In this document: positions 1 to 8,795 of the stretch, one piece after another | Layout of the letters: each line of letters starts with the position of its first letter | How positions within the stretch are numbered: the first letter of the stretch is position 1 | NCBI GenBank assembly: GCA_964592595.1 | Contig: CAZQFH010000001.1 | Span: 1-64,000, forward strand | DNA: 64,000 nucleotides | Reading direction: 5' to 3' | From: UBA5536 sp964592595 | GTDB taxonomy: Bacteria > Bacteroidota > Bacteroidia > Bacteroidales > F082 | Program-made: the position numbers and the translations under genes | Notes under the pieces: model-generated | What the model was told of the DNA's origin: nothing | Database searches by the model: none | The model's input: the letters and a program-made list of their open reading frames with translations, nothing else

Positions 1-418
1 AATCCATAGTAACTGGCATAAAGTCATCTGTTTCCTTGCAGGCGAAGCCAAACATCATTCCCTGATCACCAGCACCTTGTTCTTCTTCACTGGCACGAAC
101 AACACCTTGATTAATATCGGGGGATTGTTCGTGAATTGCTGATAAAACTCCGCAGGATTTGGAGTCGAATTGATATTCGGCTTTGGTGTATCCTATTTTT
201 TCAATTGTTTTACGCACTGTATGTTGCACATCAACATAAGCATTTGTTTTTATTTCACCTGCTACAACAGCGAGCCCTGTTGTTACCATGGTTTCGCAGG
301 CTACTTTCGATTCAGGATCGTGACGAAGTATTTCGTCGAGAATGGCATCAGAAATTTGATCCGAAACTTTATCGGGATGACCCTCAGAAACGGATTCAGA
401 AGTGAATAAATATCCCAT
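1..418 (-). CDS. metK: S-adenosylmethionine synthetase, 5' part (cut by window start)
   Basis: MetK makes S-adenosylmethionine from methionine and ATP in the cytoplasm. The first 139 codons are present, starting at the ATG whose complement lies at 416-418; the rest (about two thirds of a usual 380-430-residue MetK) lies beyond position 1. The start MGYLFTSESVSEGHPDK carries the family GHPDK motif in the ATP/methionine site, and near residue 118 the family motif GAGDQGMMFGFA is intact. The gene reads away from the tRNA genes. A candidate promoter at 563-592 would give a leader of roughly 140 nt. No frameshift is visible in the part present. The assignment is close to certain. Confidence 0.95.
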   Translation of the reverse strand, partial: MGYLFTSESVSEGHPDKVSDQISDAILDEILRHDPESKVACETMVTTGLAVVAGEIKTNAYVDVQHTVRKTIEKIGYTKAEYQFDSKSCGVLSAIHEQSPDINQGVVRASEEEQGAGDQGMMFGFACKETDDFMPVTMD

Positions 419-562
419 TATTCATTAGATTTGAGAAAGTTAATCTACATCGGATGGAAAGTGTGATTGGCAGGCTAAATATTGCTTTAGCATTTTTTTT
501 TGTGGTTGCAATCAATCAAATCTTTCCACACCAACGCATACAAATCATTCTGATTTGCGCTG

Positions 563-592
563 CAAAATTAGCTATTTTTCAAATAAATCAAA
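563..592 (-). promoter_or_regulatory. Candidate Bacteroidota promoter for metK
   Basis: Read on the minus strand there is TTTG (592-589), 18 nt, then TAATTTTG (570-563), which matches the Bacteroidota sigma-ABfr pattern TTTG / TAnnTTTG. It points toward metK. The leader it predicts contains a 6-bp hairpin (474-479 with 486-491) next to a run of A. The rest of the 419-708 gap holds no supportable gene. Confidence 0.4.
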
Positions 593-657
593 GCTTGTGC
601 ATAAAAGATTTGATGTTGCAAAAAAATTCGGGAGGGCTAAAAAAGTTTCAAAAAAAA

Positions 658-690
658 TTTGCGCTATACTTGAAAAATACCGTACATTTG
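658..690 (+). promoter_or_regulatory. Promoter of the tRNA-Gly gene
   Basis: TTTG at 658-661, a 21-nt spacer, then TACATTTG at 683-690 form an exact TAnnTTTG -7 element. This would start transcription around 695-697, a dozen bases before the mature tRNA-Gly 5' end. Confidence 0.55.
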
Positions 691-708
691 CAACTCCAAA
701 TTTCAAAC

Positions 709-781
<73 letters not shown>

Positions 782-790
782 CTGAGTTAA

Positions 791-815
791 ATCCCGAAAC
801 GTTTCGGGATTTTTT
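791..815 (+). terminator. Rho-independent terminator after tRNA-Gly
   Basis: A perfect 10-bp inverted repeat, ATCCCGAAAC/GTTTCGGGAT (791-810), is followed directly by TTTTT. It lies 10 nt after the tRNA-Gly 3' end. Confidence 0.75.
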
Positions 816-846
816 GTAAACGTTCATACACATCAAACCGATGCCC

Positions 847-931
847 GCCCGAGTGGTGGAATTGGTAGACACGAAGGACTTAAAATCCTTTGGCCATTGC
901 GGCCGTGCCGGTTCGAGCCCGGCCTCGGGTA
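847..931 (+). tRNA. tRNA-Leu (anticodon UAA)
   Basis: This is an 85-nt class II tRNA with a long variable arm. The acceptor GCCCGAG (847-853) pairs with CTCGGGT (924-930), with a G-U first pair and discriminator A at 931. The anticodon stem AAGGA/TCCTT encloses CTTAAAA, giving anticodon UAA at 881-883. The T-loop GGTTCGAGCC is canonical. The D-arm contains GGTAGAC, as expected for leucine tRNAs. Confidence 0.96.
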
Positions 932-941
932 CGGTTTTATT

Positions 942-974
942 AAAGCTGATAATCAATAGGTTGTCAGCTTTTTT
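942..974 (+). terminator. Terminator after tRNA-Leu
   Basis: An 8-bp stem, AAAGCTGA (942-949) with TCAGCTTT (964-971), runs into a T tract, 11 nt after the tRNA-Leu end. Confidence 0.6.
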
Positions 975-1055
975 GTGCTTTAATGCTACGCTATTTTTGA
1001 TAATGTAGCACAAGCGTTAAAATCTAAGTAATTTCGCGCATTAAAACTTTGAGTC

Positions 1056-1916
1056 ATGGGTAAAATGCAAACTGTTATTCAGCATATAAAATCCTATGTG
1101 ATCATCACATTTGGATTGTTAATGATGGCCTTCGGTTGGACGGCCTTTTTAATACCCAATGAATTACTCGGTGGTGGAGTAAGCGGTGTAGCAACCTTAA
1201 TTTATTGGTCCACCGGCCTTTCCACGGGTGTTACCATTTTGGCTGTAAATGTTGTTCTGGTTATAATAGCTTTAAAAATTCTGGGATTTGGATTTGGCAT
1301 TAAAACGATTTATTCCATCTTGTTGCTCTCCTTTTTCTTTTCGATGCTTCAGCTTTATTTTACCGAACCACTTGTAAAGGATAAATTTTTATCGGCAATT
1401 GTAGGGGGTATCATGGGAGGTGCCAGTGTTGGTTTGATTTTCACTCAGGGTGGAAGCACAGGAGGGACGGATATCGTTGCTATGATTATCAATAAACACA
1501 GGAATATCAGTCCCGGGAAGATCATTTTATTTATCGATGTTTTTATCATTTCAAGTTCTTATTTGATTTTTCAAAGTATCGAAACCCTGGTTTATGGTTT
1601 TGTTGTGATGGGCGTGGCCAGTTATACGATTGACTTGGTGTTAACCGGAAACAAACAATCTGTTCAGCTTTTTATTTTTTCGCGGAATGCGAACGTAATT
1701 GCTGATCGAATTGGAAATGAAACCGGCAGAGGTGTTACTTTTATCAAAGGAAAAGGTTGGTACACGAAAACTGAACACGACATTTTAATGGTGATTGTCA
1801 AGAAAATGGAATCACATCAATTGTTTAGAATTGTAAGAGAGGAAGATCCTGAAGCCTTTGTTTCGCTTAACACCGTGATGGGAGTTTATGGCAATGGTTT
1901 TGATATTATTCGTTAA
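1056..1916 (+). CDS. YitT family membrane protein (DUF161/DUF2179)
   Basis: This is a 286-residue integral membrane protein of the YitT family, common in bacteria and without an agreed substrate. About six hydrophobic segments fill residues 12-195, including the small-residue-rich family region GGASVGLIFTQGGSTGGTD near residues 122-140. The C-terminal 80 residues are soluble and match the DUF2179 domain, with GRGVTFIKGKGWYT and a final VMGVYGNGFD segment. The start at 1056 is an ATG; a second in-frame ATG three codons later is possible. The gene follows the tRNA-Leu terminator, so it probably has its own promoter; TATTTTTG at 992-999 is a candidate -7 box. It overlaps the convergent EamA gene by 4 bp at the stop codons. 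Confidence 0.88.
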   Translation: MGKMQTVIQHIKSYVIITFGLLMMAFGWTAFLIPNELLGGGVSGVATLIYWSTGLSTGVTILAVNVVLVIIALKILGFGFGIKTIYSILLLSFFFSMLQLYFTEPLVKDKFLSAIVGGIMGGASVGLIFTQGGSTGGTDIVAMIINKHRNISPGKIILFIDVFIISSSYLIFQSIETLVYGFVVMGVASYTIDLVLTGNKQSVQLFIFSRNANVIADRIGNETGRGVTFIKGKGWYTKTEHDILMVIVKKMESHQLFRIVREEDPEAFVSLNTVMGVYGNGFDIIR

Positions 1917-2800
1917 GCGTTGGTTCTCGAAAAATTTAACCTCAACTGGGAAATAATCACACCGGACAACATCAATAAGCACCCCAAAAGTGCTATCGGG
2001 CTAAGGGATTCACCAAGAATTAACCAACCGCCAAATGCTGCAAAAGCCGCTTCGAGACTGAGAATCAAGGCTGCGTGATCAGCTCTCACATTTCGTTGAC
2101 CAATAACCTGAAGTGTGTAGCCAATCCCAACAGAGGCCAGTCCGGCATACAGTAACGGAATCCAGGCATCACTGATATTTGAAGCGTTTAATGGCTCGCC
2201 AAAAGCCAGACCAGCCAACAAACTTATTAATCCTGTGAATAAATATTGTGATACAGCCAGCAGCCTGAAATCATATTTCGGACTTAGGTACGACAGGATA
2301 ATCAGGTGCAAAGCCCAAAACAAAGCACTTATCAGAACCAGCAGATCGCCTGCTTGCATGGAAGAACCCGGGAAGACTGTTAAAAAATATAATCCGGTCA
2401 TAGCAAGTACAACTCCGAACCAGGTTTGCTTAGTTGATTGGTTTTTAGAGCGAATACTTAACAGCGGAACAAAAACAATATATAGGCTGGTAATGAACCC
2501 TGCGTTGCCTGCCGTTGTATATTTTAGACCAAGCTGCTGGAAAAAAGCAGCAAAAAACAATGGAATTCCTGCAAGCAAACCCATGGTAAGAGCCGCTTTC
2601 ACATTTATAAGCGGTTTAAAGACACCTTTTTTCAACCATAGCAGCGGTATTAAGCTCAATGTGCCAAGCAGGAATCGAACACCGTTAAAAGTAAGTGGTT
2701 GCATATATTCCATTCCCTGTCGTTGAGCAACAAAGGCAAAACCCCAAATCAACGAAGCACCCAACAAGCCCAAATGTCCTGCATTGATTGGCCGGTTCAT
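1913..2800 (-). CDS. EamA/DMT family transporter
   Basis: This is a 295-residue drug/metabolite-transporter superfamily protein built of two EamA repeats with ten predicted membrane helices. The first repeat begins near GHLGLLGASLIWGFAFVAQR and the second near residue 150. Conserved features include the early WGFAF motif and the second-repeat end GEPLNA...ILGESLSP. Members export amino acids, metabolites or drugs; the substrate cannot be read from sequence. Its start overlaps the stop of the symporter gene upstream by 4 bp, so the two are probably translationally coupled as the last two genes of the minus-strand operon that begins with the S28-type peptidase. Confidence 0.9.
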   Translation of the reverse strand: MNRPINAGHLGLLGASLIWGFAFVAQRQGMEYMQPLTFNGVRFLLGTLSLIPLLWLKKGVFKPLINVKAALTMGLLAGIPLFFAAFFQQLGLKYTTAGNAGFITSLYIVFVPLLSIRSKNQSTKQTWFGVVLAMTGLYFLTVFPGSSMQAGDLLVLISALFWALHLIILSYLSPKYDFRLLAVSQYLFTGLISLLAGLAFGEPLNASNISDAWIPLLYAGLASVGIGYTLQVIGQRNVRADHAALILSLEAAFAAFGGWLILGESLSPIALLGCLLMLSGVIISQLRLNFSRTNA

Positions 2801-4584
2801 TCCAGTCTAAGTTTTTTCCAGGTTCTTGTCAACAGCCAAAGTGAAACTAATCCGATAATAATGAGGATAATAGCAGTTGTGTATTTGGCATAAAGCATTT
2901 CGCCAATTGCAAACAAGGTGCTATATACAAACAAAACTCCCCAAATCATGGCCAGTATTCCCGTTGGAACGTCCCATTTGAGGTCTTTGGTTTTATCGAG
3001 AGAAATACCTTCATTTTCAGCATCATTCACAATTTTTTTCCAGCCTGGACCACCTGGTCGAATACGTTTATAAAAGGTGCGCAAAACTTCTTTATCTGCC
3101 GGAGGAGTGAGGTAAGTTACAATAAGCCATGAAATGGTTGTTATACCAACACCTGCCAGAATTTTAAAGGTTTCACCGGGATTGTATCCCCAGAATCTTT
3201 CTGCTGCCAAAAAAGCAATCGCAACTAAAAATGAAACAAGCATTCCGGTTAGTTCGGTGTAGGCATTGATTCGCCACCAAAACCATCGCAGGATATAAAT
3301 CAAACCTGTGCCGGCACCAACCTGCAGCAAAATATGAAAAGCCTGTAATGCATTTTGAAGCATTAATGCCAGTAAAACAGCGAAAAACATCAGAACAGCT
3401 GTCGTAATTCTACCGGCAATAACCTGTTGTCGTTGCGTAGCTTCCGGCTTTAGAAAGCGAACATAAAAATCATTTACGATATAGGACGATCCCCAATTAA
3501 GCTGCGAGGCTGTTGTTGACATAAAAGCGGCAATCAGTGAAGCTACTACAAGACCCAGAAAGCCATGAGGCAGCATTTTAAGCATGGCAGGATAAGCCAA
3601 ATCATGTTGCACATATTGCGGATCCATATTGGGAAAGGCTTGCTGAAGCGATGCCAGATCAGGGAAAACAATGAGTGAAAGCAAGCCCACAATAATCCAT
3701 GGCCATGGCCTCAGTGCATAATGAAAAAAGTTGAAAAGCAAGGTAGCGCCAATGGCATTCTTTTCATCTTTTGCTGATAACATGCGCTGGGCAATATAAC
3801 CTCCTCCTCCCGGCTCTGCACCCGGATACCACACGCTCCACCATTGCACTGCCAGCGGTATTACTAATAATGACACAAACATATCGGTGTTATTAATATC
3901 AGGAATGAGGTTTAATTGCGGCGCGACTACCGGATGAGCAAGAAGCGTTGCCAGATCACCAGTTTCTTTATTTACGAGGATTATGGCTGCCCCGATTGCT
4001 CCGGCCATAGCAAGGCTAAACTGGAAAAAATCGGTGTATAAAATACTTTTTAAACCACCAAGTGCGCTGTAAAACACAACAATAAAAGCAGCAATAATAA
4101 GGGTTTGACCTGCAGACCATCCTAACATCACACCGCTGATCTTGATCAGGGCAATTGAAACAGATGCAATCACCATAATATTGAAGAATGCTCCTAAATA
4201 GATTGCCCGAAACCCCCTGAGAAAAGCTGCCATTTTGCCGCTGTAGCGGATTTCATAAAACTCCAAATCGGTCAATACTTTGGATCTGTTCCAGAGTTTT
4301 GCATACACAAAAACCGTTAACATTCCTGTAAACAAAAACGCCCACCAAAGCCAGTTGCCTGCTACGCCATTTTGTCTTACAATATCAGTAACAAGATTGG
4401 GTGTGTCACACGAAAAAGTAGTTGCTACCATGCTTACGCCCAAGAGCCACCAGGGCATGTTGCGTCCGGAAAGGAAAAACTCATTATATCCTTTGCCTGC
4501 ATTGCGCGAAGCCCATATCCCGATGCTAATCAGTAAAACGAAGAAAACGCCTACAATGGTCCAGTCGAGTGTGTTTAGATTCAT
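2797..4584 (-). CDS. Sodium:solute symporter family protein
   Basis: This is a 595-residue member of the SSF family (LeuT fold), which couples Na+ entry to uptake of sugars, amino acids or related solutes. About 13-14 hydrophobic helices are visible from residue 8 onward. The N-terminal region has the family SGRNMPWWLLGVSMVATTF stretch, followed by CDTPNLVTDIVRQNG, which marks a Bacteroidota-rich subgroup often annotated only as Na+:solute symporter. A soluble loop of about 55 residues (near residues 490-545) precedes the last two helices. It lies 11 bp downstream of an exported proline-type peptidase gene and overlaps the EamA gene by 4 bp. A peptide or amino acid substrate is a reasonable inference from this context, not a demonstrated fact. 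Confidence 0.9.
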   Translation of the reverse strand: MNLNTLDWTIVGVFFVLLISIGIWASRNAGKGYNEFFLSGRNMPWWLLGVSMVATTFSCDTPNLVTDIVRQNGVAGNWLWWAFLFTGMLTVFVYAKLWNRSKVLTDLEFYEIRYSGKMAAFLRGFRAIYLGAFFNIMVIASVSIALIKISGVMLGWSAGQTLIIAAFIVVFYSALGGLKSILYTDFFQFSLAMAGAIGAAIILVNKETGDLATLLAHPVVAPQLNLIPDINNTDMFVSLLVIPLAVQWWSVWYPGAEPGGGGYIAQRMLSAKDEKNAIGATLLFNFFHYALRPWPWIIVGLLSLIVFPDLASLQQAFPNMDPQYVQHDLAYPAMLKMLPHGFLGLVVASLIAAFMSTTASQLNWGSSYIVNDFYVRFLKPEATQRQQVIAGRITTAVLMFFAVLLALMLQNALQAFHILLQVGAGTGLIYILRWFWWRINAYTELTGMLVSFLVAIAFLAAERFWGYNPGETFKILAGVGITTISWLIVTYLTPPADKEVLRTFYKRIRPGGPGWKKIVNDAENEGISLDKTKDLKWDVPTGILAMIWGVLFVYSTLFAIGEMLYAKYTTAIILIIIGLVSLWLLTRTWKKLRLE

Positions 4585-4595
4585 TTTCGTGATGG

Positions 4596-5903
4596 TTAAT
4601 TAGTGATTATCCCGAGCCATTCACGAAGCGTATCATACACTTTTTCTTGTGTTGCTTCATCAAAATGACGGATACGGGTGGTATGTGACCCACTTGGTTT
4701 TACAATTTTAAGGGCATTAGTATTAACTGATGGAATCACAGCTGTGGACGACCAGGCATCGTGTCCTCCATAGACGTAGATAATTTGATTGCCGGATTTT
4801 TGCAGAAAACGATTGACTTTTTTATTTAATCCTTTTTTATACCGTGCTTTGGATCCATGTGGAAGTCCGTGCTTGAAATCAGGTTTTTTATCATAATGAA
4901 TGAGTTTTCCAAAAGGCTGAGTGTCATAGGTGTAAAAGCCCATTTCAGTAAGGGCCTGATAAAAAAATGATTGCATGTCTTCGAGACTTTGATCTGCAAA
5001 AAAATCGTAGCCAGTAGCAGCGATCCATGCGTTGAAAATTTCATCATCAGACACAGTAGTGTCCGGAAAATTAGCGCAGGTATATGGATACCATTGCCAG
5101 TAGGCGAATCCGGTTTCAAGTACATTCAACTCAAAGGCATGATCAATTCCTCCTGCGCGCTCAAAGGTAAACCCTCTTTTTAAGGTTGAGTCTTTGAATT
5201 GATTGCGGAAAAGTTCGCGGTTATTCAACAACTTAAACTGCAAATTCAGCAGTTTATTTCTGCAAGTTGCAGTTCCTACCGTATCCAGAAAATACTGAAC
5301 CCGGGGATCTGCTTCCGAAAAATTAAGAGGAGCAACATAGGCAACCGTTGCAGCAACATCTTCGGGATAAAAGTAACGGTAATAAAGGCTTGTTTGGCCT
5401 CCTTTGCTAATGCCTGTTGCAAGCCAGGCTGATTGATATAGGGTTTTAAGTTTTGTGACAATGGTGTGCAGATCATTTGTGGCATTTTCGAGATTGAGCA
5501 TTTTCCAATTCTGAATCTCAGGCATGCTTTCACCAAAGTAACGATGTTCAACAACCAAGAGATTGGCATCCAGATTTTTCGCTATTTCTTCCTCATAAAA
5601 TGGATAAAAAGCATAATCAGCGTTATAACCTTCTGTTACTATGACCATAGGTTTGTCAAAACCAGCATGTCTTAAAACAATACGTTGTAAAAAGCTGCCG
5701 CGATCTGGTTTTTTGGGATCGACAGGCTGTTTTAAAAAGAAAAAATAAACCTCCGAATAGCGTTTGTTTTGGCTACTTATGGTGTCAATTTTCTCAAAAC
5801 CCAATTGTTCTAATTTTACTTTTACGGGTTGTGCAGTCATTTCGGTATTGCAAGCAAGAAGCAGCAACAGGACAAAAAGTCCTTTAAAAACTTTTCGGGC
5901 CAT
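4596..5903 (-). CDS. Exported S28/S37-type prolyl peptidase
   Basis: This is a 435-residue exported serine peptidase of the alpha/beta-hydrolase type, the Bacteroidota family usually labelled S28 family serine protease (Pfam Peptidase_S37). The N-terminus MARKVFKGLFVLLLLLAC is a signal sequence. It may be processed as a lipoprotein at Cys18 or after the AQ near residue 25. The nucleophile is Ser166 in GISKGG. The oxyanion-side motif EHRYFGES (119-126) is intact, and a C-terminal GSHTTRI near residue 410 supplies the likely catalytic His. Relatives remove tripeptides or act after proline. It is the first gene of a minus-strand operon with a symporter (11 bp) and an EamA transporter, suggesting extracytoplasmic peptide digestion linked to solute uptake. 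Confidence 0.88.
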   Translation of the reverse strand: MARKVFKGLFVLLLLLACNTEMTAQPVKVKLEQLGFEKIDTISSQNKRYSEVYFFFLKQPVDPKKPDRGSFLQRIVLRHAGFDKPMVIVTEGYNADYAFYPFYEEEIAKNLDANLLVVEHRYFGESMPEIQNWKMLNLENATNDLHTIVTKLKTLYQSAWLATGISKGGQTSLYYRYFYPEDVAATVAYVAPLNFSEADPRVQYFLDTVGTATCRNKLLNLQFKLLNNRELFRNQFKDSTLKRGFTFERAGGIDHAFELNVLETGFAYWQWYPYTCANFPDTTVSDDEIFNAWIAATGYDFFADQSLEDMQSFFYQALTEMGFYTYDTQPFGKLIHYDKKPDFKHGLPHGSKARYKKGLNKKVNRFLQKSGNQIIYVYGGHDAWSSTAVIPSVNTNALKIVKPSGSHTTRIRHFDEATQEKVYDTLREWLGIITN

Positions 5904-5991
5904 GTGTTTTGGTTTTTTTGCGCAAGTTAGCAGATTCTGCGATATTTACTGATATCACTCGAGTTTTTGTAAAAAAACTTATGGCGTTAAG

Positions 5992-6028
5992 TAAAAATAA
6001 AGCCGGCTATTAAACAACAGCCGGCTTT
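5992..6028 (-). terminator. Terminator of the Omp28-like gene
   Basis: A perfect 10-bp stem, AAAGCCGGCT (5999-6008) with AGCCGGCTTT (6019-6028), encloses a 10-nt loop. Read on the minus strand it is followed by ATTTTTA. It lies 46 nt past the stop of the T9SS cargo gene. Confidence 0.75.
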
Positions 6029-6073
6029 GGTATTAATCAATTTTTTGATCAAAGAAGTGTAATTACTTTAAAA

Positions 6074-8194
6074 CTAGTGATTCAGAACTATTTTAGTTGT
6101 ATAAGTCTGAGTGTCTGTTTGCAGGTTCAAAAGATACATACCAACAGGAAGTGTGTTTTCTGGAGACCAGCGAATGGTATTATTTCCGGCATTGAATTCG
6201 CGTTCAGAAACAGTTGCAATCACCTGTCCTTTAAGGTCGTAAAGCTTAATACTAACCATTTCTTTTTCAGTCAGATTGAAACGAATGGTGGTTTCATCTT
6301 GAACTGGATTTGGCAAAATACGCAAGCTTCCAGTATAATGATTTTCAGCAATACCCACATGCATGCCGGTTTCAAAATAAGTTGATAAAGGTTCAGTAGC
6401 AACGCCAGCTTCATTTTCAACTGGTGCAAGTGTCAATGTGTACCAGGTGTAGCTGTCGAGCAAACCTTCGGGTGAAACAACGATTTGTGTTTTTTCATCA
6501 TTAATAGTTGCTGTGAATGGGAAAGCATCACCTTCAGTTTCTTCTAGGGTAATCAATGAAGCTATATTTTCATTGGTAATTTCGTCACCGCCAACCATAT
6601 GAACAGGTTCAGAAAGGTTAAGTGTAATATCAGCAAAAGTTTCTATTCCTGTTGAGCCAGGAGCCGGATCAAAGTTAACTGTTGCCGGGAAACCAGCTGA
6701 TTCCTCTGAATAGGCAGCCTGAAGAATGCCTTTGTTGCTATTGTCCTGAACAAATACTACAACCATCAAATCGTCCATTTCTTCAACAAAAGTTGATGAC
6801 ATATCATGGCTATAAGAGAGGGTAGTTGTTTCGCCAGCAGGAAGATCCAAAGTAGTGCCATTTGCATCAGGCAGCATCTTCATCATCACATGATGGAATT
6901 CAGTTTCACCATTGCTGGCAACATTTTCGGTTGTTAACTTTTCAATAACGGCTATGTGCACTGTAACATTAAACAAATCAACGTAGGGTAAGAATTGTGC
7001 TTCAACACTAATATCATTGCCCTCGATTACCTGAATGGCTTCAATTGACATAAATGCTGGATTTGCCAGGCCGTTGTTGAATGCATTATTCACGGCGCCT
7101 GAGCTGGTAGACACATTTGTACCTTCAACATAAAGCATTGGAACAGCATTTACGCCATAATAGGTTCTGCGCACGCCACCTTCAGGAGTGTAATATGGAT
7201 CACCATTGCCAGGCCAGCTCATCTGATATTTAACCAAGGCAATTTCCTCGCCATGTTGTTCTATAAATGGATTAAATACACCATTGTTAAAACTGGCACA
7301 TGGAGAGCAGGTCGAACTTGTGAATTCTTCAAAAAGAGGCCTGCGTTGTACCGTTTGGGTAGCCACACCAACAGTCTTATTAATGGTGTCATTTTCAGGA
7401 TTTTGATCGTCTCCACTATTTACATTGGCAACCCAGATTTTGAAATCATGTGTTCCTGGATCAGCAATCAGTGTTTGATCTGCTGTAAAGTTGTAAACCT
7501 GATTAGTGTTCAAACTCAAACCAGCAAAAGAAGTAGTGTTCACATCTCCACCATCAAGAGTCCAATTAATGTCGAAGGAATTAATTTGGTTGATTCCTTC
7601 ATTCATTACTTTTCCGCTTATCTCCTGTTCGCCAGTAAAATATGCAGGCAGATCAAGGCTTTGAAGACTGGCATCCAAATCCTGACGAACAAAAAGTTTG
7701 ATGTCATCAATAAACCAGTAGTCCATATTATAAAGGTTACCACTGAGGAAGATTGAGAATTGGAAGTTATCCTCTCCAACGCCGGATAGTTCAACAGTTT
7801 GAAGTGCAGGGCCTACGTTACCGGTTGGCGTACTTTGCCAGGCAACTTCCCATGCTCCTCCATCAATACGTGTTTCAACGCCGATTACAACGCCGTTTGC
7901 ATACCAATCGTAGAAGTGTCTGAAATTCAAAGTAACTAGGTCATTACCTGTTAAATCAATGTTTGGAGAAATTATTCTCGAAGTTGTGTTGGCACTTGTG
8001 TAAGTAAACTTGGCTTCTGGTGCAGTGCCGCCTGCTGTGGCAGTAGAGCTGCGCGACCATTGATTGGGCAAGCCATCAATGGTAAAGCCATTAGGAGGAA
8101 AAGTTGAGCTCGTAAAATCTTCAATAAGAAAAGTTTGAGCAAAACTCAATTGCACTAAAAAAAGTGCTGTTAGAAGTGTAAATAATTTTTTCAT
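6074..8194 (-). CDS. T9SS-exported multidomain protein with Omp28-like thioredoxin fold
   Basis: This is a secreted protein of 706 residues from the preferred ATG at 8194 (MKKLFTLL...); an ATG two codons upstream is less likely. Residues 1-20 are a signal peptide ending in FAQ. Residues 22-170 resemble a choice-of-anchor-J/MAM-like jelly-roll domain (IEDFTSS...WFIDDIKLF). Residues about 175-280 form an Ig/CARDB-like domain. From about 286 an Omp28-type thioredoxin-fold domain has CSPC (Cys296/Cys299) and a later VPMLYVEG segment resembling the cis-Pro loop. A Big_5-like Ig domain follows around 500-620. The last 80 residues, with ILPNPVQDETTIRF and GMYLLNLQT, are a T9SS type A sorting domain, so the protein should cross the outer membrane and be anchored or released. 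It lies 34 bp downstream of an ECF sigma gene and has its own terminator. Partner and substrate are unknown. Confidence 0.87.
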   Translation of the reverse strand: MKKLFTLLTALFLVQLSFAQTFLIEDFTSSTFPPNGFTIDGLPNQWSRSSTATAGGTAPEAKFTYTSANTTSRIISPNIDLTGNDLVTLNFRHFYDWYANGVVIGVETRIDGGAWEVAWQSTPTGNVGPALQTVELSGVGEDNFQFSIFLSGNLYNMDYWFIDDIKLFVRQDLDASLQSLDLPAYFTGEQEISGKVMNEGINQINSFDINWTLDGGDVNTTSFAGLSLNTNQVYNFTADQTLIADPGTHDFKIWVANVNSGDDQNPENDTINKTVGVATQTVQRRPLFEEFTSSTCSPCASFNNGVFNPFIEQHGEEIALVKYQMSWPGNGDPYYTPEGGVRRTYYGVNAVPMLYVEGTNVSTSSGAVNNAFNNGLANPAFMSIEAIQVIEGNDISVEAQFLPYVDLFNVTVHIAVIEKLTTENVASNGETEFHHVMMKMLPDANGTTLDLPAGETTTLSYSHDMSSTFVEEMDDLMVVVFVQDNSNKGILQAAYSEESAGFPATVNFDPAPGSTGIETFADITLNLSEPVHMVGGDEITNENIASLITLEETEGDAFPFTATINDEKTQIVVSPEGLLDSYTWYTLTLAPVENEAGVATEPLSTYFETGMHVGIAENHYTGSLRILPNPVQDETTIRFNLTEKEMVSIKLYDLKGQVIATVSEREFNAGNNTIRWSPENTLPVGMYLLNLQTDTQTYTTKIVLNH

Positions 8195-8228
8195 GGGCAT
8201 TTTGGATTAGAGTGATTGATTAATTGAA

Positions 8229-8795
8229 TTAAGATGCGGATTGCAACTGATTTGAATGATCAGCAAACTGATCAATATAATATAATTGCTTTTGCAGGGA
8301 TTGCCTGGCACGATTAAGTTGCGATTTTGAGGTATTGATTGATATGTGCAGCATTTCACTAATTTCTTTATGGGTGTATCCGTCAATAGAATTAAGACTG
8401 AACACTGTTTGGTAACCTTTGGGAAGTTTCTTAACCAAAGTTAGCAGCTCGTCCTGCACCATATTTGATATTACATGTTGCTCACTCACAATGGCCTCGG
8501 CTTGATAAGTGAGTTCCGATTCGTTTTGGTAAATTCGTTTTCGTTTATAAAAGTTTAGTGCGGTAGTGATCATAATGCGTCTGATCCAACCTTCGAATGA
8601 ACCGTTAAATTGAAAATCAGAAAGGTAACGGAATACTTTAATAAAACCGTCTTGCATAATGTCTTCTGCATCGCAAAATGATTTGGCATAGCGCTGACAC
8701 ACTGTTAACATATTGGGCGCAAACCGATTGTAAAGCTCACTTTGAGCTTTATTATCCTTTTTAAGGCATTGTTGTATCAGTTGCAATTCACTCAT
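8229..8795 (-). CDS. ECF-type RNA polymerase sigma factor
   Basis: This is a 188-residue sigma-70 family factor of ECF architecture. Region 2 spans about residues 20-90, with DAEDIMQDGFIKVFRYL in the -10 recognition/core-binding part and FEGWIRRIMITTALNFYKR after it. Region 4 spans about 115-170 with the helix-turn-helix YTHKEISEMLHISINTSKSQ. No anti-sigma gene lies next to it. The next gene downstream on the same strand, 34 bp away, is a T9SS cargo protein and is the obvious candidate target or co-transcribed partner. The ATG overlaps the stop of a possible 37-residue upstream ORF in a TAATG arrangement. Confidence 0.92.
   Translation of the reverse strand: MSELQLIQQCLKKDNKAQSELYNRFAPNMLTVCQRYAKSFCDAEDIMQDGFIKVFRYLSDFQFNGSFEGWIRRIMITTALNFYKRKRIYQNESELTYQAEAIVSEQHVISNMVQDELLTLVKKLPKGYQTVFSLNSIDGYTHKEISEMLHISINTSKSQLNRARQSLQKQLYYIDQFADHSNQLQSAS

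Noticed and set aside
474..500. Terminator-like hairpin with nine T on the plus strand
   Set aside because: No plus-strand gene lies upstream to terminate. The stem is only 6 bp and A/T-rich, so it is more likely part of the metK leader.
6035..6051. ATCAA-T6-TTGATC hairpin near the Omp28-like stop
   Set aside because: The stem is short and weak; the 10-bp GC-containing stem at 5999-6028 is the better terminator.
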